64,000 bases of DNA from Litoditis marina (Eukaryota; Nematoda; Chromadorea; Rhabditida; Rhabditidae): contig OZ038433.1 in the NCBI GenBank assembly GCA_964036275.1, positions 18,730,257 through 18,794,256 on the forward strand, given 5' to 3'. The notes below the pieces were generated by a model. That model saw only the letters and a program-made list of their open reading frames with translations, was not told the DNA's origin and ran no database searches. A program made the translations under genes and the position numbers. This document shows, in pieces, positions 23,525 through 39,359 of the stretch (positions are counted from its first letter, which is position 1; each line of letters opens with the position of its first letter).

Positions 23525-26500
23525 TTATGTGTTGAAATGTGATCGAACAGTCTCCAGGCCGAGAAGTTGCTTCGAAATCGTCTTCAGCTCGAACTTCTTC
23601 ACCTAAATAGTTTACGATGAAAGTTCAGCCACAAAAGAAATTTTTGAGCTTACTGCAGCCACTCAGATTTTCCACTTCAAGAATTTGGTCAATTCAACTA
23701 TTTATTCAAATCAAAGTGTTGGATGTTAGAATTCGTGGAACTACTTCAAATTCCAGTTCTATCTATGTTAGTCTTACTACTACGAATCCCCAACTACAAT
23801 ATCTGAAATTATGAATCTGTATTAGAAAACCGCCCGTTGAACAGTTGACTAAGTACTGTAGACGGTTATATTGGTGAATTAATATATAGAAGATGTGGAG
23901 ACATACCTTCCCAGTGGCGGTCAGAGGAAAGTCTCGCCCTTCTTTTATCAGAACATACTTGGGCACCTTGTAGTGCGCAATCTGAATGAAAAAGTTGTAG
24001 TCTGATATAGTTCGTTTCACCCATCGATAGCAGTCAGCCATGCTGGTCGAGCGCGCCCTACATTGCAGGCGACTGATCTGGCAGCTTGCCAGACTTTTCA
24101 TTACCCATAAAGTTTCAAAAAGTGGCTATTTTAAGATTTTTGCACAAATTTTGTGTTCAAAGTGTTATCACATAATGGGGGAATAATTTAAAAAAACTTT
24201 TTATTCGCTAAAATTGGCTTTGAAAACGGTCAGAAAAGATGGTTGGATATCACAGTTTTTCGTTCCGGCAATCATATTCGGATGGCCAGCTGCTTGAGTG
24301 CGCCGCGCCACCCATCAGATGTAGAAATATGCGTACGGCAAACATGTGTTACCGTGATGAGAATACAATGAATTGCGCGAATGGAGTGCATATGATTTTC
24401 AGCCACGGTATTCAAGAGCAGTTTGAACCACCCCGAACCGACCACGCTTACTTTTTCTGTTGGGGATATTTGGTAGTTTGTAGCCAATGCTGCTTAAATG
24501 CTTGTATTCTCTTTGGCGGTGTACCAATCCTTCATATCTTCTGTGAAGTTCATTTGAGTTTCTCATGAGACACCTCATGAGCTATTCGTGAGCTCCCAAG
24601 GCTGTAGTATAGTAATCAGTGGAATCTCATCAGAAACTCGTGAGATTTGGCTCATGAGGTATCTCATGAGTTTTCGGAGGGATCGGGCGCCGCCTGATGT
24701 GCTCACCTTTTCTTTGCAGGCGTCGATGATCATCTGGGGAGTGAGTTTCTCCTTGTAGTCATCCTTCAATCGAATCCACGCACAGACGGCTTCTCCTAAT
24801 CGATCGTCTGGTACACCAACGACCTGGAAATAATCAATAAGTCCCCTTGATCTTGATTATTCCGTACAACGTTGATATAAATTAACTCAGATTATAAACA
24901 CCCACCACCCTAGGTTACTCAATAAATGTGACTATTCAGTACCTTTTGATAGTCCTTTGATTTTTATTAACTTGAATTGAAGACACTAACCACCAGTTGT
25001 TCAATAAATATAATATAATAGAGTATAATAGATTTTGCTTGCGATATAGTTCTGAAAGAGGGGAATGGTACATTGCTCTATTGTACAATGCATGTCTTTT
25101 ATGTCCAAATATTTGCTGGCAAACCAAGTATATAGTCTTTGCCGACGGAAAGATGAGAGGGTACTGTATATCTCACTTTCCGCTGTGTACGCACACATGT
25201 TTTCGATTCCAATGTTCCCCGGCTATGTGAATAGCTCAATGATTAGCGCCCTGCTACAAATCTTTTGTTCGCAGGTTCGATTCCGGCGAGAGATAGACAC
25301 GTATAAATTTGGCACCCACCATAGCTGCCGTTTTACAAGACCTATATATAGTCTTTTTCATTCCTACTGAGACTCCTACAGTAGGATTTCAAAACTTCCA
25401 AACCGTTTTCCTCACTTTCTTATGATCTGAAAAGCTGAGGATTTTTACAATTTTTAGCTTCATGACAGACGTTGGAATGTTTGTAGGGTTACTGTAGGAG
25501 TCTCAGTAGGAATGGTGTGAACTATACCGTTTAAAACCAGAAATGTGAAGGAACCTGAGCATCGGCCACGTATCCGAGTGTGTGTAGATAGGTTTCTATC
25601 TCGGTAGGGTAGATGTTCTCTCCGCCACGACAAATCACGTCCTTCGTACGACCGACAACATTCACCGAACCATTCTCGTTCATCGAAGCAGTATCTCTGT
25701 TTTGGTCAATTTGTGGCTTCAACCGGGTTGCTTTAATGAAACTTGCAATGCTTTAGTATACCAACCGAATTGTTTTGCATTGGAACATTTCATCCTACAG
25801 ATATAAGTTTGATCTATGCAACTATGTAACATGAGAAGAGTGACAAATAGTAAAATGTTTAGATACAACATGCTATGAGAACACTATGCCCGCAGTGTGT
25901 TGGTATTATTACTACTACAATAACTTTCATTATTACTATTAATGTTATTATCATAAACTTTCGTTAAATTCGGAAAAATTCAATAGCCAACCCGGTGTGA
26001 TACCAGCGATCGGCAGTCAGATACCTGTGGGAGATATCCTCGCCTGACCAATATCCCCACATCGTATTGTAACTGAAATATATGTCTGTAGCTCACGAGG
26101 TGTCCATGAGATTCTCATGAGAAACTCTTATGAACTTCTTGTGATGTTGGAAGGACACTGTGTTGAAATTGAGAATCTCACATCAAAACATTGAGTTAAC
26201 ATCATGTAGTCAGATGAGTCAAGTAAGCAGTTACACGGATTTTGTCGCGGGTACCAAATGAATGAATGATCTTTTATTTGTATTATCGATTGAGTTAGAA
26301 ACAAAATAAAGTTTCTCTCCATGTTTGACATACACTGAACGCGGTTTGTAGTAGTGAAAGAAGGTCTGTTGCGGAAATTTTACCTTCATGAAAGCAAAAC
26401 AAGTTTCAATTGTTGTGACCAGTTGCCGCAGCATGAAGGAAAAAGAGTGTCCTACAGAAATGATAAGTTACTGCTCACCCTCTGGCAAGAAGTTCGCCTG

Positions 26501-27536
26501 TTTGACCGCGAGGAACTGCTTTTCCGTTTTCGTCAACAATCGCAATCTGAAGTATTCGACTTTTCTGATCTTCAATACTTTACTTTTCGCATCAAATCAG
26601 GGTGATAAATGCGACACCAGTAACAACATACTATATTTTTGAATTTGGTCAACCAACAGAGGAAAGGGGAAGGTTTTTCTCAAAGTGTGAACGTTAAACG
26701 AATAATATAGATGAATAACTCTTTAAAAAAGTGGTACTCAAAACAATATTTCTGAAGTTTGTTTGACTTTGTGAGTTAAATGGTAATTTATTAATTCATT
26801 CCCTCTAGTTCGTACAATTCATAGTTAGGAAGGGCTGAAACAAGTTTCTGTGACACCTACTTCGGTAGCCGGCATGACGTGTCCGACACTTTTGATTCTT
26901 TCCATTGGGGTTTCGGTCGGAACGGACATCGCAACAATGGGAGACAGTTCAGTGGACCCGTATAGGATGTACATATCGGTCATGTTCATCTGGTTGACCA
27001 TGTCCTCGCACAACTTCTGGGGACAGGGCGCCGCGCCAATATACCCTGGAAACGGAGGTTTTTCGTAATAATATAACTTTCATTTGGTAAGGTTACCGAG
27101 CAGGTAACCGGTTGAGTACCTCAAATTAGAAACCGGTCTTTCTTTCATCCTATGGAAGGTTTGCCTCCTACCGTCAGTCTTAACGATAACCGATTTTCGG
27201 TCTAGGGGCACGTTCCGAGAAAATTGGTGACCAACACTCGCAAAAAGGTTGGAAAAATGTCATTTTTTCAACTGAGGGCGCCCATTACCAGACGGTCACG
27301 TTTTCTCCTCACCAAACATCGGCTTTGTTTCGGGCTGGGTACAAGGTAACAACTACTATCTGCAACAAAAACAAACAGAAAAAGGGAGAAAAAAAATGAA
27401 TTTTTTTCTCGTTTGTTTCACAGATGGGGGAGAGAGTGTCGTACCTCCAGTCAACGAAGACAGATCGGTTTGCTTGAAATTCGGAGCAGATAACACGTCG
27501 ATAAACATTGTTGGGGTACCAAACAAGAAAGTACAC
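23525..27536 (-). CDS. ACSF2-like acyl-CoA synthetase, C-terminal ~267 residues only
   Basis: Acyl-CoA synthetases activate fatty acids through an acyl-adenylate. Eight exons join in phase: 27445-27536, 26861-27045, 26479-26546, 26025-26072, 25555-25696, 24707-24823, 23907-23981, 23525-23602. They match ACSF2 in order: FGTPTMFIDVL, the adenylate motif YGSTELSP, GHVMPATE, GRTKDVICRGGENIYPTEIE, VVGVPDDRLGE, HYKVPKYV and PLTATGKVKKF with the catalytic-loop lysine. The N-terminal half with the TSGTTGxPK phosphate loop was not found up to 40 kb, and an unrelated same-strand gene starts only 0.8 kb upstream. The usual WxTGD motif reads SHRDTASM, so its Asp is kept but TG and the residues before it are lost. 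This may be a truncated gene or pseudogene, a gene with a missed N-terminus, or an assembly break. Family assignment is firm; functionality is doubtful. Confidence 0.75.
24006..24318. repeat. Truncated copy of the 444-bp TIR transposon
   Basis: It starts tatagttcgtttcacccatc and follows 11087-11530 through gcgccgcgc, then diverges. It lies in an intron of the synthetase gene. Confidence 0.7.
24549..24697. repeat. CTCATGAG-rich MITE
   Basis: Repeated ctcatgag and catgagntacctcatgag motifs occur in both orientations. The right edge gcgccgcctg stops about 10 bases from the splice donor at 24701-24706. Relatives are at about 23361-23455, 26086-26150 and 36283-36472. Confidence 0.6.
25131..25323 (+). 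repeat. tRNA-like MITE/SINE family copy
   Basis: TATAGT/ACCATA ends. The A box is diverged (tagctcaatgattagcg) and the B box is intact. Confidence 0.75.
25347..25526. repeat. MITE, 180 bp (cctactgagactcctacag family)
   Basis: The inverted ends tatagtctttttcattccta and tatagttcacaccattccta (read inward) continue into ctgagactcctacagta. A 235-bp relative is at 34902-35136 and a decayed one at 60433-60631. Confidence 0.75.
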
Positions 27537-27546
27537 CTAAAACTGA

Positions 27547-27742
27547 TATAGTCGTCGCCAACGGAAAGGAGGGAGGGTACTGTATATCTCACTTTCCGCT
27601 GTGTACGCACACATATCTTCGATTCAAAGCTTGCCTGTTATGTGCTCTAATAGCGCAGTGGTTAGCGTCTTGCTTCGAAACTTTTGCTCGCAGGTTCGAT
27701 TCCGGCGAGCGGCAGAAATTTATATATTTGGCACTCACTATA
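27547..27742 (+). repeat. tRNA-like MITE/SINE family, 196-bp copy
   Basis: Complete ends, A box tagcgcagtggttagcg and B box ggttcgattcc. It lies five bases beyond the acceptor of synthetase exon 27445-27536. Confidence 0.85.
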
Positions 27743-27754
27743 CTCAAATTAGCC

Positions 27755-28040
27755 TATAGAAGTGCAAAAATGATTTCAAAACACTTTATCCCATACGAAT
27801 ACACAATAAAAGACTAAAAAATGAAAATAAATGTGGATGTAAAGGAACCAAGTCAAGTTGCGTCCCAGTGAAAATGTTTATGTCCCATTCTTTATTGCTT
27901 GATATTATGCAAATTTTACAAATTTTCAATTAGAAAGTTTTCTCATGGTCTATAGGAAGCCATTGAGAAACTTTTCTGAGCTTTTTAAATTTTTCGTGAA
28001 ACTGAAATTATAGCGGAACGGTTTCTTTAACTGGTGAACC
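27755..28040. repeat. Dispersed ~285-bp repeat, copy 1
   Basis: It shares long blocks with 48286-48578, for example tatagcggaacggtttcttt and gtcaagttgcntc...agtgaaaatgtt. Roughly one base in five differs. No inverted ends are obvious. Confidence 0.7.
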
Positions 28041-28338
28041 TGTTGCTCTTCCTGTTGGGTTTGAAAATAAGAAAATGAATATTTATTGCATCGTGACTGA
28101 AAGCATAGAAAAAAAGTATTTTGGGTTGAAACAAAACAGTCCAGAAGACTCAAACTTCATTAAACTATTTGCAAGCAAGAGATTGAACAAAATAATGATG
28201 AGCAAATGAATATTTCAAAATTTCATTAATGCTGATATGGAACAAACATTTTCATAATTTTTATCAACAGAAGAGCAAGAAGAGTATTGTTTATAATAAA
28301 TATCAAAGTACAATTAATTACTTTTACTAAGAATATTC

Positions 28339-31926
<3,588 letters not shown>

Positions 31927-32769
31927 TTGAGAACAAGAATGAGCTATCTATGAATGAGAAATCTCACGTGTACTAACGTGAGATGCACTCATCTCACACG
32001 GGTACGTCACGTGATATTCGAATGGGAACGTTGTGAATTATGTACGAACGCGTAGCTCGCGTTATTTTCTTTTTCACATAAACACTGGCACTTTCATCCG
32101 ATTCCAAAGAATCGGATGAATGCACTGGCCCAACAAAAGTTGATGAGTTCACGAAAAATGTCCTTCAATGTAATCATACAAGGTTTGCTCAGAAAAAAGT
32201 GTACTGCGGATAGTGTTAGCTCTGAACCGCTTTGGCTGGTATCATTTGAGTCGTAATTTTTGAGAACTATGCTGTGCCTGCAACGTAAATTGAACAAATC
32301 AGGTTACTTCCTCATTCTCACACTTCATGTCTCAAAAAGATAGTTCTCACACTCGTTCTCACCATACCTGACCACCAATAATACGTACAAATGCATTTGA
32401 ATAAGACTTCTACTGTTTTTTGTCCATCCTGTGAGACTGGCCCAATCACTGTATCCCATTTGTGATTCGTTTATCTTTATTGTCACATGGTTTACTTTTT
32501 CATTTACTTGTGTCGTTTTACCACATGATGTTCGTCGATTTCCGACCCTTCTTTCCGCTTTCGAATGTTTTTGTATCCCACGGTCATATTGTTATTTTCC
32601 CTCTGGTGTATCACATGCTTGCATTTGAATAAATCGATCAATCGAATCCCCTGAACATCTCTTAGTTATGCAATGATGGTCGGTTTCGATAGTTTGTAGA
32701 GATGCGATTGACGTTTTAGTTGTAACTGTACACCTCCCTGTGAAATGGACTACACTTGTGCTTTGCCCT

Positions 32770-32952
32770 TCAATTAAAAAACTGGAATTGAACCTGTGAA
32801 CAAAAGATTCGTAGCTGGGCGCTAACAACCTATACGTTTTGTTATGGATAGGGACCGATACGTTTTGTTATGGATAGGGAAGACATGTGAACACAGCTAA
32901 AAATGAGATACACAGTACCTGCCCTCCTTTTCGTTTGCAACGACTATTTATC
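32770..32952 (-). repeat. tRNA-like MITE/SINE family, decayed copy
   Basis: It keeps a diverged B-box region (ggaattgaacctgtgaac, reversed) and the gagatacacagtacc...caacgactat end. A 25-base internal duplication (gggaccgatacgttttg...) is present. Confidence 0.55.
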
Positions 32953-33012
32953 TTCCTACCACACAGCAGATCGGACACCTGACATAAGCTCATGATCCTG
33001 ATGGGTTCTTTA

Positions 33013-33248
33013 TATAGTCTGTTCCACCAATCGATGTCCTTCTACAGTAATCCGTCAAATATTCAGAGGGGGTTTTCTAATGAATACTTCATTATTTTGG
33101 TTTCAATCTTTCAGAGTTTGTAGTAGTAAACGTACAGAAAACACTACCAGAATTTATAAAGAACCCATAAACACTAATATACCAAACGTTGACCTGGAAG
33201 TTTGAGCAGATTACTGTAAAGGGTTATAAGTGGATGGAACAAACTATA
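33013..33248. repeat. 236-bp MITE (tatagtttgttccacc family), inverted partner A
   Basis: It reads in the opposite orientation to the copy at 33322-33558; ends are TATAGTCTGTTCCACC and GGAACAAACTATA. Confidence 0.8.
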
Positions 33249-33321
33249 GGCATTTCACGTTCTTACGTGAAAAGTGTGTACTGAGGATTAACTAAATGTT
33301 CGTGACCCCAATGCAGATTTG

Positions 33322-33558
33322 TATAGTTTGTTCCACCCACTTATAACCCTCTACAGTAATCTGCTAACACTTCCAGGTCAAAGTTTCTTATATTAGCGTA
33401 TTCAGAACGCCTCAAAATGTTCATAGTGTCTTCTGCGTGTTTACTACTACTAACTCTGAAAATTTCAAACTAAAGTAATGACTTTTTCATTTGAAAACAC
33501 CCCCTTGAATAATTGACGGATTACTGTAGGAGTACATCGATTGGTGAAACAGACTATA
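33322..33558. repeat. 237-bp MITE (tatagtttgttccacc family), inverted partner B
   Basis: It is nearly colinear with copies at 44674-44910 and 49038-49274. Only 73 bases separate it from its inverted partner. Confidence 0.85.
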
Positions 33559-34099
33559 CCCCGTTAGGACTCGATGCAGACATATTATGCGATTCGCGTG
33601 GGGTCAATTTCTGTGATAAGCCCGTGATAGACTGATTATATTGGCGACGAGTTGCGTACGCATGTACCGCCGGTTCAATTGCGGACAAACAAGAATACCG
33701 TACTCTGGTCGGGACAGATCATGTGGAACCTTCACCTTCTTTAGTTTTGAAACAATTCCACGTAGTATCAGTATACATGGATAATTACACATGTTGTGTT
33801 TTCTACGAATGATCAGCCTTTCTCGACATCAAATAATGATAGAGAAATATGGAAACTAGATAAACTAGTCCGAGCAAGAAAGATCAAACACAGATTTTCC
33901 TTCCCCTGTAAAAACTATATTGTCCCCTTATCTTCACGAATGATAGTGGAGCAATCTGTGACCCCTGAAATTGCTTATTTACTTGGACGAGAAGTTGATT
34001 GTACACCACACTTATGTTGATTGATCTCAGTTCCCTTCTATTGGAGGAAAAATGTTACCCTGGATATTGCAACGTTTAGGTCACCGAGATCTAGTTAAA

Positions 34100-34215
34100 G
34101 AAAGATGATTATGTGGTCCAATCCCAACGCTTCAGTCCTTTAGACCGCAATACATTTTTCAATTGCAGTTGAAAGAACCGATGACACGGGATTGGTCCAC
34201 ATAATCGTCCTGCTT
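34100..34215. repeat. Hairpin MITE (gattatgtggtccaatccc ... ggattggtccacataatc)
   Basis: Long inverted arms with a cagtcctttagaccgcaa core. It is closely related to 10986-11092. Confidence 0.7.
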
Positions 34216-34230
34216 TAACTATGACAGTAG

Positions 34231-34403
34231 TCGGGAGAGTGAGTGCCAAATTTATAAGTTTCGTTCTCTTCCCAGAATCGAACCTGCGAGCAAAATATTT
34301 GTAGCAGGCCGCTAACCACTGCGCTATTAGAGCACATGTGTGCGCGCACAGCGGAAAGTGAGATATACAGTACCCTCCCCCTTTTCCGTTGGCAACGACT
34401 ATA
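34231..34403 (-). repeat. tRNA-like MITE/SINE family, internally deleted copy
   Basis: The A and B boxes are intact on the minus strand. About 25 bases are missing between the A box and the gtgtgcgcgcacagcgg segment. Confidence 0.75.
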
Positions 34404-34715
34404 TAGAGTACCCCAGTTACGTGAGTTGGCCGTGAGAACAGTATCACATTCGGGTTGAGCACATATCGCACCATACCGTTAGTCAATTGTACGGTCACGT
34501 GAAACATAAACACAGCAGAACTCAGAAACGTGCAATAAGAATAACAAAATGCCCCATGTCTCGTCAGAACACTGAACGTAAATACGTGTCAATTCAATTT
34601 ACTTCTCTCATGAAGTGTCTTTCTTAGCTTTATAGAGAATTACAAGGTTTGCTTTTCGGTGTGATTTGAACTGCTCAATTTCTGGACGTCTTGATTGTTC
34701 AGCTCGCGAGCTCGA

Positions 34716-34805
34716 TCCCGGGATGTAAGAGACGAGAAATAGTGAGGCAGAGCAAGCGACGCAGGATGGGATGAAGGTGCCGGGATCTTCTAGCATTCGG
34801 TCTCT
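34716..34805. repeat. Half copy of the 172-bp palindromic MITE
   Basis: It contains gatgtaagagacgagaaata...gacgcaggatgggatgaagg and the ccgggatcttctagcat terminus only. Confidence 0.6.
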
Positions 34806-34901
34806 GGTGTTAGTACCTAGGTTTGACCTGCGCTTTCAGTTTTGGCCATTCCCCCCGAGACTTTGAGAGCGCGCAAATTCAATAAATATATTTCATAGAG
34901 A

Positions 34902-35136
34902 TATAGTTCACACCATTCCTACTGAGACTCCTACAGTAACCTTACAAACTTTCCGAAGGTTGTTGTGAAGCTGGAAATGTAGTTCATGGAAAATTCTCTC
35001 GTAAATTTACTCTACCTGAGAAGAAGAATGAGGTGCGAAAATCCTTAACTTCTCCGATCAAAAGTAAGTGAGCAAAACGGCTTGAAAGTTTTGAAATCCT
35101 ACTGTAGGAGTCTCAGTAGGAATTAAAAAGACTATA
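34902..35136. repeat. 235-bp MITE (cctactgagactcctacag family)
   Basis: The ends tatagttcacaccattccta and tatagtctttttaattccta (read inward) match those of 25347-25526. Confidence 0.75.
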
Positions 35137-36227
35137 ACAGGTTTTATGGAAAGAACGTTCGGTCACGTACTGTAGCAAACGTCAACTGCCACTCATGACA
35201 GCCTATAGTGTCTTGCACAACATTAACATTCTTATTAATCGCCTGGATATTTTGCTGGCACGTTGCCGAGGTCTCAGAGGAATGAATGGAACTATATATT
35301 ATTGATTTTTTATTACGCATCAAACGCATTGGGGATTATTTTACTTTCACCCCCCCCCCCCCACTTTTATCGTTTTAGCCTAAATAAGTCCTGTGTTACA
35401 ATTTTCCCACGCATTGGAATCAAACTAAAAACACAGCCGAATCTGACCTTCTTTTACCAACTTTTACCGATTTTCCAACCACTTTATTCCGTCTTAGCAG
35501 GTAGCTAATTGTACAGACTATTCTCTCTCATAGTCAGTTAATAACGAACCGTATAGGGTCAATTGCTGTCACTTTCGGAATGATTTACACCCCGCGCGGG
35601 TTATGCCTATTTACAATCGAAACAGTGGTGATTGTTATGGTTACTTTCTATCTCTCGCCCTCTCTCTCTTCTCCTATCGCTCTCTCCTATTTCTCTGTCA
35701 TTCTCTATCTGTCTCTATTATGTTCTTTCTCTCACTCATATATTGTTTTACTCTCTTTACCGCATCCTATGAGGAATGACCAATTCTTAGTTGTACTATG
35801 ACAAATCTCGGGGGACTTAGCCGTGGAAAATCTGGTACAAAGCCTTGCGCTAACGAACTCCGGACTAAATACCCCCCTAAGTGCCAGATTCTAAAAACGA
35901 AACTTCTCCATCTTAGAACAAAAGAAGATGAAATATATGCATTTGGATCTAATTTTCTCTCCAATTTCCATTTTTCACTCTAAATTCAATTTTATCCACT
36001 CAAAACCGTACTTTTGCCCCACTGAAGACTCAAAAACTGGCGCGTGGCATTGATTCTTCGAGCCACGCTTGAGCCTATAAGCCACGCCCCTTTATGTCCC
36101 CCTCTAACTACTCCAGGTTCTGTCTGAGTAGTTTGAACGCAACGCCCGCCGAAAATTACGAGTTATTATCGAAAATCAATGGGTTCAAACTACAAACACA
36201 GCGTGGTAGGGCACCATACACCGTATA

Positions 36228-36565
36228 CAGTGCGTGCCAAAAATATAAAATATCCGCCTCATGAGCGATTCGAACCAGGCGGCGGAGCAATCCCTCAAAA
36301 ATCTCATGAGATACCTCATGAGCTATCTGCGTGAGCTTCTCATGAGATTCTATTGATTTCTATGCTACAACATTGAGAGTTCACGAGTAGCTCATGGAGG
36401 TATCTCATGAGAAACTCATATGAACTTCTCATGAGGCTGGACGATTTGCTACGCCGCCAGGCCAGAAACTTTGGAAGACGCGAACGGTAACCATTATATC
36501 AACGGGCTTCTAACAATTTTTACACAGCACAAAGCGAGACATACAGTATACCCCGCCTTTCCATC
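36228..36565. repeat. Second tRNA-like repeat interrupted by a CTCATGAG MITE
   Basis: A reversed B-box-like gattcgaacc at ~36271-36280 and the downstream cacagcacaaagcgagacat...ccccgcctttcc look like two halves of one repeat. They are split by a MITE at about 36283-36472 bounded by ggcggcg and cgccgcc. A related end lies at 13980-14025. Confidence 0.5.
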
Positions 36566-36596
36566 GCTATTATGGGCCTAATTTGAAATGAGCGAC

Positions 36597-36826
36597 CCCT
36601 ATATTACACGTATTTATAACCGAAATGGTGTTGATTGTTGTGCGTTTCTCTCTGTGCTCTGGCTCTCTCTGTTCCTCTAAGTTCTCTCTAACTTTATACA
36701 TTGATAGTATTTGCTCTCACCTATTTTTAGTTAAGCGTTTTTATATAAATAGTAATTTAACATAAGCCCTGACATAGTACATGTTTTCATTAATCTCTCT
36801 CGCCTTCTCTCTCTCTCTCTCTCTCT

Positions 36827-36863
<37 letters not shown>

Positions 36864-37238
36864 CCCCCTCTCCCTCTCACTCTCTCAATGTCAGTTTTAT
36901 ATTACGCGTATTTACAATCAAAACAGTGTTGATTGTTGTGGTTTTCCTATCTAGTGGGACCACCAATTATTACCCTCGCCCACTGATAACATAATCAATG
37001 TGGAGACGCAACCCACCCGAAAACGGTACATCTCTCTGTCTCTCTCTCTTTATTTTTCTCTTTATCTTTTACTCCATCTCTCTCTCCATCTTATACCCCA
37101 TATCTGTAATTTTCTATCCCTTCTTTTTTCTCATTCCGTCCGTTCTTCTCTCTTTATCTCTCTCACGTACATACTCATTTTCTCTCCCCCTGTCTCCCCC
37201 CCCCCCCTCTCTCTCTTTCTGCCTCTCTCTCCCTAGCA
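36597..37238. repeat. CT-rich tracts with repeated tatttacaatcnaaacagtg units
   Basis: The unit tattta(c/t)aatc..aacagtgttgattgttgtg occurs near 36608 and 36908 and also at 35607. Each is followed by CT tracts. The block tagttaagcg...cataagccctgacatag at 36728-36780 recurs at 49691-49745, again next to a CT tract. Confidence 0.7.
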
Positions 37239-37924
37239 GTTATATATCGTTTTACTCCTCTCACCATATCCTAATCATGTCATGAATCAATCTTCTATCA
37301 AAGTGTTTTACGCATATAGTTTCTATAGAATTTGAGACTCATGGTGACACATATCCCTATGTCACAAACGCGTAACTCATCCGAATTATTCTACACAACT
37401 TGTATTGTTCAACCGAAGTCATGAACGAAAAATCTTATTTCATCGTCTAAAGTCCAGTGTTTCACTAGTACATTGTATTTATTATTTTCTCTGTTTTATG
37501 CTTTCCAGAAACACACTAAATATCTCTATCGACTAACCCATGCTATTTAGGCATTTTTTTCTACGTTTCAATTTGAAAATGTTCTAATTCTCGGTTAGTT
37601 CACGTTGTATGATTTGTTTATAACAATGTATAACTTCTGATATATCAAATTAACAGTAACCTTACGTGATACAGATTAGAATTCGCAAATGCGTCTAACG
37701 CGGCTTCACGTATCACGTTTTTCCACGTGTGCCACGTGTGCATCCCCTTCCACGTGTCTCTAATTCTTTTGTGTGCGCGGGAATTGTAAAAAGGCGTGAC
37801 AGAAAAGACAAATCTGGTTGATTGTGTTAAGGGGGTAATTGATCATTTAGTCTGCTATTGATCGGGCGAAAGAAGGAGAGATAGCGCGAAAAGTGGCAGA
37901 ATTCCCCTTCTCTCTCTAGCGCCG

Positions 37925-38265
37925 ACTCAGACAATTGGCCAGCCACTTTTGTAGCAGCCTCGACGAGAGAGTGTGCAGATCAGAGAGACGCAGAATCGGT
38001 CGGCCCTTCTGCGCCCTCATTGACCTGTATGCTCTCTGGTTTTTGTAGCTCACATTCTTTCTCTCTCTAGCTCTCTAGCACCGACTCAGACAGTTCCCGG
38101 CCAATTGACCAGCCACTTTTGTAGCAGCCTCGACGAGAGAGTGTGCAGATCAGAGAGACGCATAATATCTCCCTCTTTCTGCGGTCTCATTGACCTGCAT
38201 GCTCTCTCGTTTTTATGGCTGGCCAATCGCAGAGAATGGGCACCAATCTTTTCGAGGATTAACCC
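37925..38265. repeat. Two arms of the gagagagtgtgcagatcagag repeat
   Basis: Direct copies at about 37935-38055 and 38095-38240 share ccagccacttttgtagcagc and gacgagagagtgtgcagatc. These are single arms of the foldback element at 17650-17965. Confidence 0.6.
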
Positions 38266-39359
38266 CCGAAAAGCTCCCAATCGACATCTAGAGTAATATT
38301 ATTACGGATTAAAGGACTGATAGAGCTGTCGGGCACGTTTGGTAAGTTATGTGTACTGTAGAAGACGTTTTCTTTCTTTTAGAGCGGAGTGCATCAGTTA
38401 CAGAATTAGTCTTGGCTTCATTGTCTGTTGGAGACTAAGCAAACCACTACTCTGTAATTGCTCTTTATATATTCTGAAGTCAACAATGAATAATGTTTTG
38501 TAGTGTAAATGTGTGAGTTACAACAGAGGATTTTGGTTTTGAACCAAAATTGGGAGTAGGCTATGTAACCCTACAAGATTGACAACTCACCGACCACCCT
38601 GTTCTCACATACGATTGACCGCCTTTTCGGTTACGTTTTTCAACCAGTTACAAATCCTGTTGCTTGAAATGGAACCCTTGTTCCAAGACCACGTTTTGCA
38701 TCTGCGTGAATCTCTTTTTTCTTCTCCTGCGCCTGCAGCAAAGCGTAGCTTGCAATTTGCAGACAGAATCATACGTCACGTGCACTTAGCGTATCGTAAA
38801 AACCGAATGGTATGGTAGGGAGTACGACTTACTGAATGGAATCAATATGTCGTATTGCAGCTCGTTGTACCTTATATCTTCACGGTTTTAATATATAAGT
38901 TAGTGTTACTACAGTTGTTCAGGACTAAAATTTGTTTTAATGAGCGCTATTATTCATAATTTTCTATTAGATTTGAAGATTGTTCTTAGTTTTAATCGTT
39001 TTTATGTAGACTCTACGGTATACATAAATGTCTCTGCGTCTCTCACCACGTGTGATCTCTAGGTGTTCTGCGAACAGTTTTGCAGCAAGTACAGTCTCAA
39101 TTTATTTGCAGGTGTACTGTCATTCTAGTTTCAATATTCGTCAACACCAGGTTGCTCCTCTCTATGAACTTTCACCTCTCTCACTTTCTCTCTCTTTCTC
39201 TCTCTCTGTCTCTCCATCTCTCATTCTCTCCCTGTCTCTCTATCTCTCATTCTCCCTCTCACTAACCCGTACAAACCATACTAGTGTAACTATGGGCCTA
39301 CACCACTTGTAAACTTCGTGATTTCGCGTGTGGTTTTCTTATAATCTAACGTTTTCTGA

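Larger units (their letters stand above)
27537..28338. other. Repeat-filled gap between two minus-strand genes
   Basis: Almost all of it is repeat: a tRNA-like copy (27547-27742) and a dispersed repeat (27755-28040), then AT-rich DNA. The missing synthetase exons are not here. Confidence 0.6.

Noticed and set aside
38579..38818. 79-codon frame, plus strand
   Set aside because: Starts with ordinary codons but has no recognisable domain, splice partner or conserved motif, and lies in repeat-rich DNA.
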